Assembly: GCA_023411175.1 (NCBI GenBank)
Contig: JAEYPB010000081.1
Span: 23,086 to 87,085, forward strand
Source of the DNA: Bacillota bacterium
GTDB lineage: Bacteria > Bacillota > Clostridia > Christensenellales > Aristaeellaceae
DNA length: 64,000 bases
Reading direction: 5' to 3'
Shown here: positions 25,029-33,478 of the stretch, piece by piece
Position numbering within the stretch: the stretch's first letter is position 1
Layout of the letters: every line of letters starts with the position of its first letter
The notes under the pieces: model-generated
Seen by the model: the letters and a program-made list of their open reading frames with translations, nothing else
What the model was told of the DNA's origin: nothing
Database searches by the model: none
Made by a program: the position numbers and the translations under genes

Positions 25029-26387
25029 ATGGAACAGAGGATGACGGATCGGATCCCGCCGCACCACCTGGACGCGGAGCGCTCGGTGCTGGGCAGCATG
25101 CTGCTGGCCCGTGAGGCCGTGCTTCTGGCGCAGGAAATGCTGGATCCAGACGATTTTTACGACCCGGCGCACCGGGAGATCTTCTCCGCCATGTGCCATC
25201 TGGCCAACCAGTCCAGGCAGATCGACCTCGTCACCGTGGACGAGGAGCTTTCGCGCCGCGGTCGGCTGGAGGGCATCGGCGGGCTGACTTACCTGGTGGA
25301 GCTGTCCCGCTTTGTACCGTCGGCGGCGAATGTCGCGGCCTATTTGCGCATCGTCGATGAAAAATCGACGCTTCGAAGGCTGATCTCCGCCTCCGGCCAG
25401 ATCTCGCAGATGAGCTACACCGGCGACCGCGAGACCCAGGACATTCTCGCCACCTCCGAAAAGCTGATCTACGACATCTCCATGCGCAAGGGCGGCGAGA
25501 TGCTCGAACCCATCCAGCCCATCCTCGTCAAGACGTATGAACAGATCGACCGGCTGGTCAAGAACAAGGGCCGCATCGAGGGCGTTCCAACCGGCTACCG
25601 CGAGCTGGACGACCTGCTCACGGGCCTGCATCCGGGCGAGCTGATCCTGATCGCCGCGCGGCCGTCGATGGGCAAGACCAGCTTCGGGATGAACATTGTC
25701 GAAAACGCTTCCATCCGCGCGGGCCGCAAGGCCGCGATTTTTTCGCTGGAAATGCCGGCGGAACAGCTGGCGATGCGCATGATGTGCACCGAGGCGCGGG
25801 TCGACATGCAGAACGTACGGCGCGGCGCGCTGTCGGACGACGAATGGGTGCGCCTGTGCGACGCCATGGGCCTCATCGGGCAGGCATCCATCCACGTGGA
25901 TGCCACCAGCGGCATCACCGTGCCGGAGGTCCGCTCCAAGGCCCGGCGGCTCCAGATGGAGCAGGGGCTGGATCTGATCATGATCGACTACCTGCAGCTG
26001 ATGAGCGGCGCCGGCAACTTCGGCAGCCGCCAGGAGGAAGTCAGCTCGATCTCCCGCGCGCTGAAAGGGCTTGCGCAGGAACTGCGCGTTCCGGTCATCG
26101 CCCTGTCTCAGCTGTCCCGCGCGCTCACCGGCCGGGCCAACCACAGGCCCGTGCTCTCCGATATTCGGGATTCCGGCGCCATCGAGCAGGACGCGGACGT
26201 GGTGATGTTCATCCATCGCGAGGATTACTACGACAAGGAGACGGAGCTTAAAAACATCGCGGAGATCATCATCGCCAAGCAGCGCAACGGCTCCCTGGGC
26301 ACGGTGCAGCTGGGTTGGCGCGGTGAGCTCACCTGGTTTGTCGATCTTTCGCCCTCGGCACGGGAAGCGCTGCCGCCCTCGCCATGA
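25029..26387 (+). CDS. dnaB: Replicative DNA helicase
   Basis: DnaB unwinds DNA at the replication fork (452 residues). The N-terminal primase-interacting domain starts PPHHLDAERSVLGSML. The RecA-like C-terminal domain has Walker A ARPSMGKTSFGMN, Walker B LDLIMIDYLQLM and the DnaB motif near SQLSRALTGR. ATG 25029 lies seven bases after rplI with little ribosome binding site, so coupling is likely; ATG 25041 is an alternative. No intein or insertion is seen. Confidence 0.97.
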   Translation: MEQRMTDRIPPHHLDAERSVLGSMLLAREAVLLAQEMLDPDDFYDPAHREIFSAMCHLANQSRQIDLVTVDEELSRRGRLEGIGGLTYLVELSRFVPSAANVAAYLRIVDEKSTLRRLISASGQISQMSYTGDRETQDILATSEKLIYDISMRKGGEMLEPIQPILVKTYEQIDRLVKNKGRIEGVPTGYRELDDLLTGLHPGELILIAARPSMGKTSFGMNIVENASIRAGRKAAIFSLEMPAEQLAMRMMCTEARVDMQNVRRGALSDDEWVRLCDAMGLIGQASIHVDATSGITVPEVRSKARRLQMEQGLDLIMIDYLQLMSGAGNFGSRQEEVSSISRALKGLAQELRVPVIALSQLSRALTGRANHRPVLSDIRDSGAIEQDADVVMFIHREDYYDKETELKNIAEIIIAKQRNGSLGTVQLGWRGELTWFVDLSPSAREALPPSP

Positions 26388-26439
26388 GCCATAGTATTGC
26401 GAATTTTCTGGCACTATATTACAAAACTATTTCTTGGTA

Positions 26440-26469
26440 TTGCTTTTTGGTGTAGAAGCATGGTATAAT
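26440..26469 (+). promoter_or_regulatory. Promoter of the NlpC/P60 hydrolase gene
   Basis: TTGCTT (26440-26445) and TATAAT (26464-26469) are 18 bases apart in a locally AT-rich gap after dnaB. Confidence 0.6.
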
Positions 26470-26522
26470 TTCGCATATCGGAAGCGCTATCCGAAAGAAC
26501 CGATTTGCGGAGGTTATACGAA

Positions 26523-28220
26523 ATGAAGAACCGGGACGCATGGATTAAGCCGTTTTGCGCGTGTTTGGCGGCGTTTATGCTGCTGATGGCGCCGCTGAAT
26601 GGTGCGCTTGCGGCCCGCTACGCGCTTGTAAACAAGGCCGACGCCACCGCGCGCGCCTCGGCGGATGGCAGTGGGAAGGCGGTCTTTACCCTTTCAAAGG
26701 GCACCCGCGTGACGGTCACGGCCGTCAGGGGCAGCGTGGCGAAAGTGGTTTACAAGGGCAAGACCGCGTATATTCTCACATCCTACTTGAGCCTTGCGGC
26801 GGCCAAAGCCGAGGAGACGAAGGTACTCAGGGATGCGACCGTATACAAGGAAGCCAAGACCAGTTCGAAAAAGCTGTCTACGCTGTCGGTAGGCGACACG
26901 GCCGCGCTGGTTGCGGTCAAGGGCGACTGGGTCAAGATCCGCCAGGGGGACGGCTATGCTTTCGTCTCCAAGAGCGCCTTTGATGCGCCCGTCACAAAGA
27001 CTTTGTCCGCCAAGGCCGCGGCAAAGTCCACCTCGGGGAAAGCGATGACCACGAAGGTTAGCGCCAAGTTCTTCGCCCGGGCCAGCCAGGCCGCGGCCTA
27101 CAAAAAGGTCAAGGCGGGGACGAGCGTGACGGTCCTGGACGAGAAGTCCGGTTGGTACAAGGTCAAAAAATCCGGCGTAACCGGCTTCATGCTCAAAAAA
27201 GCCTTTGCGGACCCGACGCCCAAGGCGACGGCGAAGCCCGCGCCCTCCTACAGGACGCTCAAGAAGAATTCCAGCGGCTCTTCGGTCTTGAAGCTGCAAA
27301 AGCAGCTGGAGGCGCTGGGGTACCTGGATATCGTCCCCAACGGCAAGTACGCCTCCACCACGGCCGCCGCGGTCAAGCTGTTCCAGTCGGTGAACGGGCT
27401 TTCAAAGAGCGGCGTCGCAGACAGCGCCACCCAGGCCGCGCTTTACTCGGACGGGGCGAAAAAATCCGGGATGCTGTCGGCATCCGTCAAACCCGGCGAC
27501 AAGGGCACCGGCGTCCAGCGGCTTCAGATGCGGCTGCGCTCAAAGGGCTACTACGCTGGTAAGATCAACGGCAAGTATGACGCGGCCACGAAGACCGCCG
27601 TCATGGCCTATCAGATCGCGGCGCGCCTGATAAAGGACGGCAAGGCAGGCCCTGCGACCCTCGCGAGCCTCTACTCCGCGAAGGCGCCCAAGGCCTCCCA
27701 GCGGGTGCTGGCTGCGGTGGCCACAGTGGCACCCGCGCCTACCGCGACGCCGAAGCCCGAGGCGACGCCGAAGCCCACGGCAACGCCGAAACCCACCGCG
27801 ACACCGAAGCCGGCGGCTACGCAAAAGCCCGCCAAGAAGACATCATCCAAGGCGGAAAAGGTCATCTCACTGGCCAAGGCCAAACTGGGGAAGCCCTACG
27901 TGTTCGGCGCGGTGGGCCCCCGGAGCTACGACTGTTCCGGCCTTCTGATGGAGGCATACAGGGAGGCTGGCGTTTCGCTGCCGCACTCGGCCTACACCAT
28001 CGGCTACTCGATCGGCAAGAAGGTCTCCCGCAGCGAGCTTGAGCGCGGCGACATCGTATGCTTCAACACGATCGCAGACAGCGATCTGTCCGACCACGTG
28101 GGTGTATACCTTGGCGGCGGCTCGTTCCTGCACGCGTCGAGCGGGCAGGGCAGGGTGGTCATCAGCACGCTCACCGGCTTCTACGCCAACGCGTTTTCGT
28201 GGGGCAGGTCGGTTCTTTAG
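26523..28220 (+). CDS. Secreted NlpC/P60 endopeptidase with SH3-like and peptidoglycan-binding domains
   Basis: This is a 565-residue cell-wall hydrolase. After a signal peptide ending around residue 31 there are three SH3-like modules (about 36-90, 95-150, 175-230), two PG_binding_1 domains (about 245-305 and 320-380, each with LQxxLxxxGY-like repeats), a TPKP-rich linker and a C-terminal NlpC/P60 domain. The catalytic Cys is in YDCSGLLMEAY and the His in DHVGVYLGGGSFLHAS. Such enzymes cut the D-Glu to diaminopimelate bond. Start at 26523 follows GGAGG; an upstream in-frame ATG at 26505 has no site. Confidence 0.92.
   Translation: MKNRDAWIKPFCACLAAFMLLMAPLNGALAARYALVNKADATARASADGSGKAVFTLSKGTRVTVTAVRGSVAKVVYKGKTAYILTSYLSLAAAKAEETKVLRDATVYKEAKTSSKKLSTLSVGDTAALVAVKGDWVKIRQGDGYAFVSKSAFDAPVTKTLSAKAAAKSTSGKAMTTKVSAKFFARASQAAAYKKVKAGTSVTVLDEKSGWYKVKKSGVTGFMLKKAFADPTPKATAKPAPSYRTLKKNSSGSSVLKLQKQLEALGYLDIVPNGKYASTTAAAVKLFQSVNGLSKSGVADSATQAALYSDGAKKSGMLSASVKPGDKGTGVQRLQMRLRSKGYYAGKINGKYDAATKTAVMAYQIAARLIKDGKAGPATLASLYSAKAPKASQRVLAAVATVAPAPTATPKPEATPKPTATPKPTATPKPAATQKPAKKTSSKAEKVISLAKAKLGKPYVFGAVGPRSYDCSGLLMEAYREAGVSLPHSAYTIGYSIGKKVSRSELERGDIVCFNTIADSDLSDHVGVYLGGGSFLHASSGQGRVVISTLTGFYANAFSWGRSVL
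27740..27835 (+). repeat. In-frame TPKP linker repeats in the NlpC/P60 gene
   Basis: About eight near-tandem 12-base units encode ATPKP-type blocks that separate the wall-binding modules from the catalytic domain. Such proline linkers are common in secreted wall enzymes and vary in copy number by slippage. Confidence 0.75.
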
Positions 28221-28251
28221 AAAATACAACCGCAGATTCGGGGGAAGATGT

Positions 28252-29094
28252 TTGGATATCCGGCTGGTCGCAATGGATCTGGACGGCACGCTGCTCGATC
28301 AGGACAAGCGCATTTCCGAGGAAAACAGGCGGGCGCTGCGCGCCTGCGAGGCCCGGGGAATTAAAATGGTCTTCGCCAGCGGGCGCAGCTTTGAATCGCT
28401 TCGGCGGATGGCGCTGGAAGTCGGGCTGTCGAGCCCGATCATCTCCGCCAACGGCGCCCGCGTGGACGGCTCGCCCAACGGCCCGATGCTGAAGGACTAT
28501 CCCTTCGACCCGTCACTCGCCAGAATCGTCTACGACATCCTGTCGGAAAGCGGCATGTATTTCATCATTTATACCGACGGGCGGCTGTATAAGTGTAACG
28601 CCGCTGCGGGCGGGGGTGCTGATCGTGGCCTGAACGCCGCAAAGTGGAACGAAATGAAAGAGCCCTCGCTGATCGACGTGGTGGACGACCCGGTGCGGAC
28701 GGTGCGGGAAGGCCTTGACTGGGTGCACAAGTTCGTCGTGTTCTCGCAGGACGCCTCGCGCATTGAGGCACTCCGAGATCTGCTCGCCCGGACGACGCCC
28801 GCGAGCCTTTCCTCCTCCTGGTTTGACAATGTGGAGGTGCTCCGCCCCGGCGCGGGGAAGGGCACGGCGCTAACGGACCTCGCGCGGTCGCTGGGGATCA
28901 AAAGGCAGCAGGTCATGGCCTTTGGCGACAATCTGAACGATATGGACATGCTGACAAGCGCCGGAGTTCCGGTGGCGATGGAGAACGCGATCGAGCCGCT
29001 CAAGGCGGTGGCGCGGCACATCGCGCCGCACCACAGCGAATCGGGTGTGGGGCGCATGCTTCAGGCGCTGGTTTTGAATGGGGATAAGCCGTGA
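28252..29094 (+). CDS. HAD-superfamily Cof-type phosphatase
   Basis: A 280-residue Cof/YcsE-like hydrolase. Motif I is VAMDLDGTLLD near the N-terminus, motif II is around VFASGRSFES, the Lys of motif III is in the GKGTAL region, and motif IV is FGDNLNDMDML. The large cap insert is typical of type IIB HAD enzymes acting on sugar phosphates or cofactor phosphates. There is no ATG in a suitable place; TTG 28252 follows GGGGGAAG by about five bases. It overlaps the next gene by one base. Confidence 0.87.
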   Translation: MDIRLVAMDLDGTLLDQDKRISEENRRALRACEARGIKMVFASGRSFESLRRMALEVGLSSPIISANGARVDGSPNGPMLKDYPFDPSLARIVYDILSESGMYFIIYTDGRLYKCNAAAGGGADRGLNAAKWNEMKEPSLIDVVDDPVRTVREGLDWVHKFVVFSQDASRIEALRDLLARTTPASLSSSWFDNVEVLRPGAGKGTALTDLARSLGIKRQQVMAFGDNLNDMDMLTSAGVPVAMENAIEPLKAVARHIAPHHSESGVGRMLQALVLNGDKP

Positions 29095-29606
29095 TGCACA
29101 TCGTGCTGGTCAATCCGGAAATACCGCAGAATACCGGAAACATCGCCCGTACCTGCGCGGCTACGGGCGCGTCGCTGCACCTGATCGAGCCGCTGGGCTT
29201 CAGCCTTGACGACCGCTACTTAAAGCGCGCGGGGCTCGATTACTGGCACATGATGCGCCTGACCCGCTACCCCTCGTGGGCGGCGTTCGCCGAGGCGAAC
29301 CCCGGCGCCAAGATGCACTTCGCCACCACCAAGGCGCCGAGGGACTACGCAGGGGTCTCTTACGGCCCGGACGACTTTCTGGTCTTCGGCCGGGAGACGA
29401 AGGGGCTGCCCGAGGATCTGCTGGCGGAGAATTATGCCCGGTGCGTGCGCATCCCGATGCGGGAGGGCGCTCGGAGCCTGAATTTGGCCAACTCGGTGGC
29501 GGTGGTTCTGTATGAGGCGCTTCGGCAGCAGGGCTTTCCCGGGCTTCTGGGCGAAGGGCATCTGTCGAGCGTGCCGGAAGGGCCCGAGTGGCAGGATTAT
29601 ATTTAG
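29094..29606 (+). CDS. trmL: tRNA (cytidine/uridine-34 2'-O)-methyltransferase
   Basis: The 170-residue SPOUT enzyme methylates the wobble 2'-OH of tRNA-Leu isoacceptors. The signature is clear: VLVNPEIPQNTGNIARTC at the start, HLIEPLGFSLDD, FGRETKGLPEDLL and a C-terminal trefoil segment IPMREGARSLNLANSVAVVLYEAL. The start codon overlaps the stop of the HAD gene (TGATG). Confidence 0.95.
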   Translation: MHIVLVNPEIPQNTGNIARTCAATGASLHLIEPLGFSLDDRYLKRAGLDYWHMMRLTRYPSWAAFAEANPGAKMHFATTKAPRDYAGVSYGPDDFLVFGRETKGLPEDLLAENYARCVRIPMREGARSLNLANSVAVVLYEALRQQGFPGLLGEGHLSSVPEGPEWQDYI

Positions 29607-29682
29607 GCAACCGTGCATCCAAACAGACGCGCCGCGCGTCTAACATAGCGATGGGATGTTTTCTTCAGGGGAGGATGATCGC

Positions 29683-29919
29683 ATGGCCAGGTACATGACC
29701 CGGCGCGAGGTCGGGCGCAAGCGCGCGTGGTGGCGGGCTGTGAGCGGTCTTGCGGACTTTTTCGCGTCGATTGGAAGCTTTGTCGTGATCGTTCTTTGCG
29801 TTACGCTGATTACCACGCTTTTCACATGGCTCCGCGCCGATTTCTCGCAGACGATGGCGACGCTGGAGACCGTGGCGGTCAGCGCCATTGTGCAGCCCCA
29901 ATCGATGGGCGGCAGATAG
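29683..29919 (+). CDS. Small hypothetical single-span membrane protein
   Basis: A 78-residue product with a basic N-terminus (RREVGRKRAWWR), one membrane helix (SFVVIVLCVTLITTLFTWL) and a short outside tail. GGGGAGG lies eight bases before ATG 29683, and a terminator follows at 29938, so the frame is likely real. No family is recognised. Confidence 0.6.
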   Translation: MARYMTRREVGRKRAWWRAVSGLADFFASIGSFVVIVLCVTLITTLFTWLRADFSQTMATLETVAVSAIVQPQSMGGR

Positions 29920-29937
29920 TTTTGCATACTGGATATG

Positions 29938-29968
29938 GCCGGGCACTTCGCCCGGCTGTTATTTTTTT
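29938..29968 (+). terminator. Intrinsic terminator after the small membrane protein
   Basis: GCCGGGC (29938-29944) and GCCCGGC (29950-29956) with loop ACTTC, followed shortly by seven T residues. Confidence 0.7.
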
Positions 29969-30014
29969 CGGGTCTGTGCTATAATAACCCATATTGTGAT
30001 GCGGAGGTGCGGCC

Positions 30015-30575
30015 GTGGAGGGGTGGATGGAGCTGTTCGAGGCGGTCAACGCCTGCAAGCGCTGCGGCCTGTGCCGTGGGCGCACCCACGCCGTGCCCGG
30101 CGAAGGCAACCCGAACGCAAGGCTGATGTTCATCGGCGAAGGCCCCGGTGCGCAAGAGGACAGGCTCGGCCGCCCATTTGTCGGCGCCTCCGGCGAGCTT
30201 CTGACCCGCTATCTTCACGAGATCGGCGTCGAGCGCAGCGAGGTCTACATTGCCAACATCGTCAAGTGCCGCCCGCCGGGAAACCGCACGCCCACCGAGG
30301 AGGAAGCGCAGGCATGCCTGCCGTACCTGCGCATGCAGTTCAAGCTCATCCGCCCGCGCATTCTGGTGCTGCTGGGCGGAACCGCCGCGAAATACACACT
30401 GGGCGGCGAGGTGCGCATCCGTCGGGATCACGGCAAGTGGGTGGAGCGAAAGGGCGTCCTCATGATGCCCACCTTTCACCCGTCGGCACTGCTCAGGGAT
30501 CCCTCGCAGCGCGCCGACGCCTGGCGCGATTTCCAGTCCCTTCAGGCGCGGCTGCGCCAGCTGGAGGAAGCATGA
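30015..30575 (+). CDS. udg: Uracil-DNA glycosylase, family 4 (Fe-S)
   Basis: The 186-residue enzyme removes uracil from DNA. The four cluster cysteines of family 4 are present: Cys14 and Cys17 in NACKRCGLC, one in IVKCRPPGNRTP and one in EAQACLPYL. The catalytic block GEGPGAQEDRLGRPFVGASG and the C-terminal HPSALLRDP complete the family pattern. GTG 30015 follows GGAGG at seven bases. It overlaps by four bases a second, divergent glycosylase gene. Confidence 0.93.
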   Translation: MEGWMELFEAVNACKRCGLCRGRTHAVPGEGNPNARLMFIGEGPGAQEDRLGRPFVGASGELLTRYLHEIGVERSEVYIANIVKCRPPGNRTPTEEEAQACLPYLRMQFKLIRPRILVLLGGTAAKYTLGGEVRIRRDHGKWVERKGVLMMPTFHPSALLRDPSQRADAWRDFQSLQARLRQLEEA

Positions 30576-31138
30576 AGAAGCTCAATCAAGAGATGGCCCA
30601 GTTCTTTCGGACGCTGTACGCCGGCGAGGAAAAGGTGCTCGTGTTCGGCGAAGGCAAGAATAATGCGCGGCTCATGCTGGTGGGCGAGGCGCCCGGCGGG
30701 CAGGAGGCGCTGCTGGGCCGGCCGTTTGTCGGCAAGGCGGGCAAGAATCTGGACGAGTTTTTGGAGATGACCGGCTTTCGCCGGGAGGACCTGTACATCA
30801 CCAACATCGTAAAATTCAGGCCCACAAAGGTTTCTGCCGCCGGGCGCACCATCAACCGTACCCCCACCCGGGAAGAGGTCCAGCTTTTTTTGCCCTGGCT
30901 TAAAAAAGAGATCGATTATATCAGGCCCGATTGCATCGTGACGCTGGGCAATACCGCCCTTTCGGCGCTGTGCGGCAAGGCGGTCATCGGCCAGGTGCAC
31001 GGGCAGTTCCTCGAAGCCCAGGGGCGCAAGGTCTACCCGATCTACCACCCGGCCTCGCTGATCTACAACCACGCGCTGGCGGACACCTACCGGGAGGATC
31101 TTCTCAGGCTCGCCCGGTGGCGCGAGGGTGAAAAATGA
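30572..31138 (+). CDS. Uracil-DNA glycosylase superfamily paralogue lacking Fe-S cysteines
   Basis: This 188-residue protein is a tandem relative of the preceding family 4 enzyme, with GEAPGGQEALLGRPFVGKAG, VTLGNTALSAL and YHPASLIYN in the same order. All four iron-sulfur ligands are gone: the N-terminal CxxC is absent, KCRPPG is replaced by KFRPTK, and the fourth position reads QLFLPWL. The active-site motifs are kept, so it may still be a glycosylase with another substrate. Start and stop overlap the neighbours by four bases on each side, indicating a tight operon. Confidence 0.85.
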   Translation: MKKLNQEMAQFFRTLYAGEEKVLVFGEGKNNARLMLVGEAPGGQEALLGRPFVGKAGKNLDEFLEMTGFRREDLYITNIVKFRPTKVSAAGRTINRTPTREEVQLFLPWLKKEIDYIRPDCIVTLGNTALSALCGKAVIGQVHGQFLEAQGRKVYPIYHPASLIYNHALADTYREDLLRLARWREGEK

Positions 31139-31980
31139 TCGAAGTCGTTCGGTCAGCGCCGAAGGCGCACCGCCTGCTTCAAAACGGCGAATGCGTTCAA
31201 TTGGTCGCCCTGCGCGAGGGGCGGCCGGTTTTTTCGATGCTGACGGGCGTTGACCGGCGCTTTGTCCGCGAGACGGGGGAGCGGCAGGGTTGGTTTGCCT
31301 TCGTGGAAGGCGCCCACGATCCGGAGGCTGCCCACGCGCTGACCGCGGCCGCCGCCGCATTCCAGCGTTCGATGGGCATGGAGCGCTTTGCGGGCCCCGT
31401 TCCGCCGGATGGGCGGTTCCAACCGGGTCTGAAGGCGGAAGGAGTGGATGCTGCGCCGCACCTGGACAGGCTTCTGACGGCCTGCGGCTTTTCGGTTTTG
31501 AGGGAGTACATCGCGTTCCGAATCCCGCCGGACGGGCTTCCCGGCATGGGTGCGGCGGCTGCGCGGGCGCGGAGCGTACACGGCGCGTCCGTTCGGCGCG
31601 AGCGCTTCACCCGCGCCTCCTGTCGCGCCGTTTATGATTTGTATGCGCCGAACCGCTTGGATTTTGACGATTTCGCCGCGTGGCTTGACGCCATGCGGCC
31701 GTTTGCGCTCTACATCGCCTCGATTCGGGGCGTGGATGCGGGCTTCGCCCTCGTCCGCCGGGAAGGGGCCGCGCGCCGCGTGGAGACGGTCATGGTCGCG
31801 CCTCGCTTTCAAAGGGGTCCGGCCCTTCTGTGCCTTCTGGACGCCCTTCAACCGCGCGCTGGACGGGCGGTCCTGACCGGCGCCATCGACTGTGAAAATG
31901 CGCCTTCGCTGGCGGTCGCCCGCGCGCTGGGCGGGGAGAAATGCGAATTGTGGCGCGAGTACCTCTTTTATTTAATCTAG
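31135..31980 (+). CDS. Hypothetical protein with GNAT-like C-terminal region
   Basis: The 281-residue product is not firmly recognised. Its general pattern (LREGRPVFSML, a MGMERFAGPVPPDG segment, a second half with YIASIRGVDAGFALVRR then VETVMVAPRFQRGPALLCLLDAL) resembles two-domain GNAT acetyltransferases that lack a clear acetyl-CoA loop. It overlaps the second glycosylase gene by four bases (ATGA) and ends the operon. Assignment to GNAT is tentative. Confidence 0.6.
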   Translation: MIEVVRSAPKAHRLLQNGECVQLVALREGRPVFSMLTGVDRRFVRETGERQGWFAFVEGAHDPEAAHALTAAAAAFQRSMGMERFAGPVPPDGRFQPGLKAEGVDAAPHLDRLLTACGFSVLREYIAFRIPPDGLPGMGAAAARARSVHGASVRRERFTRASCRAVYDLYAPNRLDFDDFAAWLDAMRPFALYIASIRGVDAGFALVRREGAARRVETVMVAPRFQRGPALLCLLDALQPRAGRAVLTGAIDCENAPSLAVARALGGEKCELWREYLFYLI

Positions 31981-32132
31981 AATTAACAACATTCTCGCCC
32001 TTGGGGGGTTCCCATGCGGCGCATTTTGTGTATGATAGTACTTGCGTTTGCTCAGGCAAACTTCGACTTTGTCAAGATGACGGCGTGCGCCTCATACATT
32101 GGCACAGTCAGCTTGATTTGGGAGGATTTTCT

Positions 32133-32585
32133 ATGGCTTTGGTAAAATGCCCGCGCTGCGAACTCAATTACATCCTCGACGGAGGAGACCTGTGCACGGT
32201 GTGTCGCAAGGATGTGCACGGCGGCAGCGAGCAGGACGATATTGCCGAACTCTGCACGGAATGTGGTGAAAACCCGGTGGTGCCCGGCGGCGAACTGTGC
32301 CTGTCCTGCCTGAAAGAGATGGCGCGCAGGCTTTCGCCCGCAGCCACCGAGGACGATCTGGTGCCCGATGAGGCAGCCCTTGAAATCGACAGCGTGAGTA
32401 CGATGGACGAGATCGTCATTGACATCGACGGCGAAGACCTCCCCGAAGACGCGTTTGAAGACGACGAAGACGCTGACGAGGACGAGGACGACGAGTTTGC
32501 GCCCGCCGATCCGCTGGACGATGAGGAGATCTCGCTGGACGCGCTGGCGGACGATGAGGACGATGCCGATTTACGCGATCGCTGA
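32133..32585 (+). CDS. Zinc-ribbon protein with acidic tail
   Basis: The 150-residue protein starts with two or three Cys pairs (VKCPRCELNYI, LCTVCRKD, LCTECGEN, LCLSCLKEM) typical of zinc ribbons. It ends in a long Asp/Glu-rich region (about residues 95-150). GGGAGG lies eight bases before ATG 32133, well inside a longer open frame that is not the true start. The gene's last 23 bases overlap the metallophosphoesterase gene. Function unknown; the tail suggests binding to a basic partner or metal. Confidence 0.75.
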   Translation: MALVKCPRCELNYILDGGDLCTVCRKDVHGGSEQDDIAELCTECGENPVVPGGELCLSCLKEMARRLSPAATEDDLVPDEAALEIDSVSTMDEIVIDIDGEDLPEDAFEDDEDADEDEDDEFAPADPLDDEEISLDALADDEDDADLRDR

Positions 32586-33255
32586 CCTGCACCTATCCGA
32601 TGGCGACAAGCCCATGGACGTATTTGGCCCGCATTGGTCGGGCCATTTTGCGCGCATCCGGGCGGATTGGCTGGAAAGGGTTGGCCCGTCCGACGTCGTG
32701 TTGCTTCCCGGCGACCTGAGCTGGGCAATGCAGCTCGAGGGCGCGCTGCCCCACATCCGCGAAGTCGCGTCGCTGCCCGGCCGGAAGATCCTCCTAAAGG
32801 GCAACCACGATTATTGGTGGAGCGGCATCGGACGCCTGCGCGCGTCGCTGCCCGAGGGCATGTATGCGGTGCAGAACGATTTTGTGGCGCTGAACGGCGT
32901 ACTGTTTGCAGGATCCCGGGGTTGGCTCCTGCCCGGCGAGGGGACGAGCGCCGAGGACGACCGCATTTACGCCCGGGAGCTTCAGAGGCTGGAGCTTTCG
33001 CTCTCCGCCGCCCGCAAATACAGCCAAACCGCGCCGCTCGTCGGCATGGCCCACTACCCGCCGCTCAGTTTCGCCCGCCCGGACGCCGCTCCGGCAAAAG
33101 CCTTCGCGGCGTGGGGCGCAAAGCACGTGGTGTACGGCCATCTCCATGGTCCCGCGCTGGCGCACGCTTTCCGGGGCAGCGCCGACGGGGTGACGTACCA
33201 CCAGGTGTCCTGCGACGGCCTCGACTTCCGGCTGTATCCGGTCGATGAAATGTAA
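32563..33255 (+). CDS. Metallophosphoesterase
   Basis: A 230-residue calcineurin-like phosphoesterase. The metal motifs are in order: IADLHLS (Asp and His), LLPGDLSWAM, KGNHDYWW, AHYPPLS and YGHLHG. It is similar to YpbG/YkuE-type single-domain enzymes; substrate unknown. ATG 32563 starts within the end of the zinc-ribbon gene. An intrinsic terminator follows. Confidence 0.88.
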   Translation: MPIYAIADLHLSDGDKPMDVFGPHWSGHFARIRADWLERVGPSDVVLLPGDLSWAMQLEGALPHIREVASLPGRKILLKGNHDYWWSGIGRLRASLPEGMYAVQNDFVALNGVLFAGSRGWLLPGEGTSAEDDRIYARELQRLELSLSAARKYSQTAPLVGMAHYPPLSFARPDAAPAKAFAAWGAKHVVYGHLHGPALAHAFRGSADGVTYHQVSCDGLDFRLYPVDEM

Positions 33256-33282
33256 ATTCTAAATTAAGTTTGGCGATGTTTC

Positions 33283-33313
33283 ACCGCCGCGCCTTTGGGC
33301 GTGGCGGTTTTTT
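33283..33313 (+). terminator. Terminator after the metallophosphoesterase gene
   Basis: ACCGCCGCGCC (33283-33293) pairs with GGCGTGGCGGT (33298-33308, one G-U), followed by six T residues. Confidence 0.75.
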
Positions 33314-33379
33314 GCGCGCATTGCACAAGATGTTGTACTGGGTTAGGCGCTCAAGTACAAATTACGCCGCGGTGTCGAT

Positions 33380-33446
33380 GTGGGGAGAAAAGTGTGAAAA
33401 AAGTGGGGAAGAGTGGCACAACGTGTCAAACTGTGGTATAATGTGG
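33380..33446 (+). promoter_or_regulatory. mraZ promoter with MraZ-box array
   Basis: Direct repeats of GTGGG/GTGTG/GTGGC type begin at 33380, 33392, 33403 and 33413, spaced 10-12 bases; two more GTGG(T/G) units flank the -10 sequence TATAAT (33437-33442). MraZ is known to bind tandem TGGGN repeats upstream of its own gene, so this is the expected autoregulatory operator. A -35 of TGGCAC (33414-33419) would give a 17-base spacer. Confidence 0.65.
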
Positions 33447-33478
33447 GCAAAATAAGCGGCGAGGGAGGCGATGATCCT

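Noticed and set aside
27740..27835. Tandem repeats as a possible CRISPR-like array
   Set aside because: The units are in frame, uniform without spacers, and encode a proline linker.
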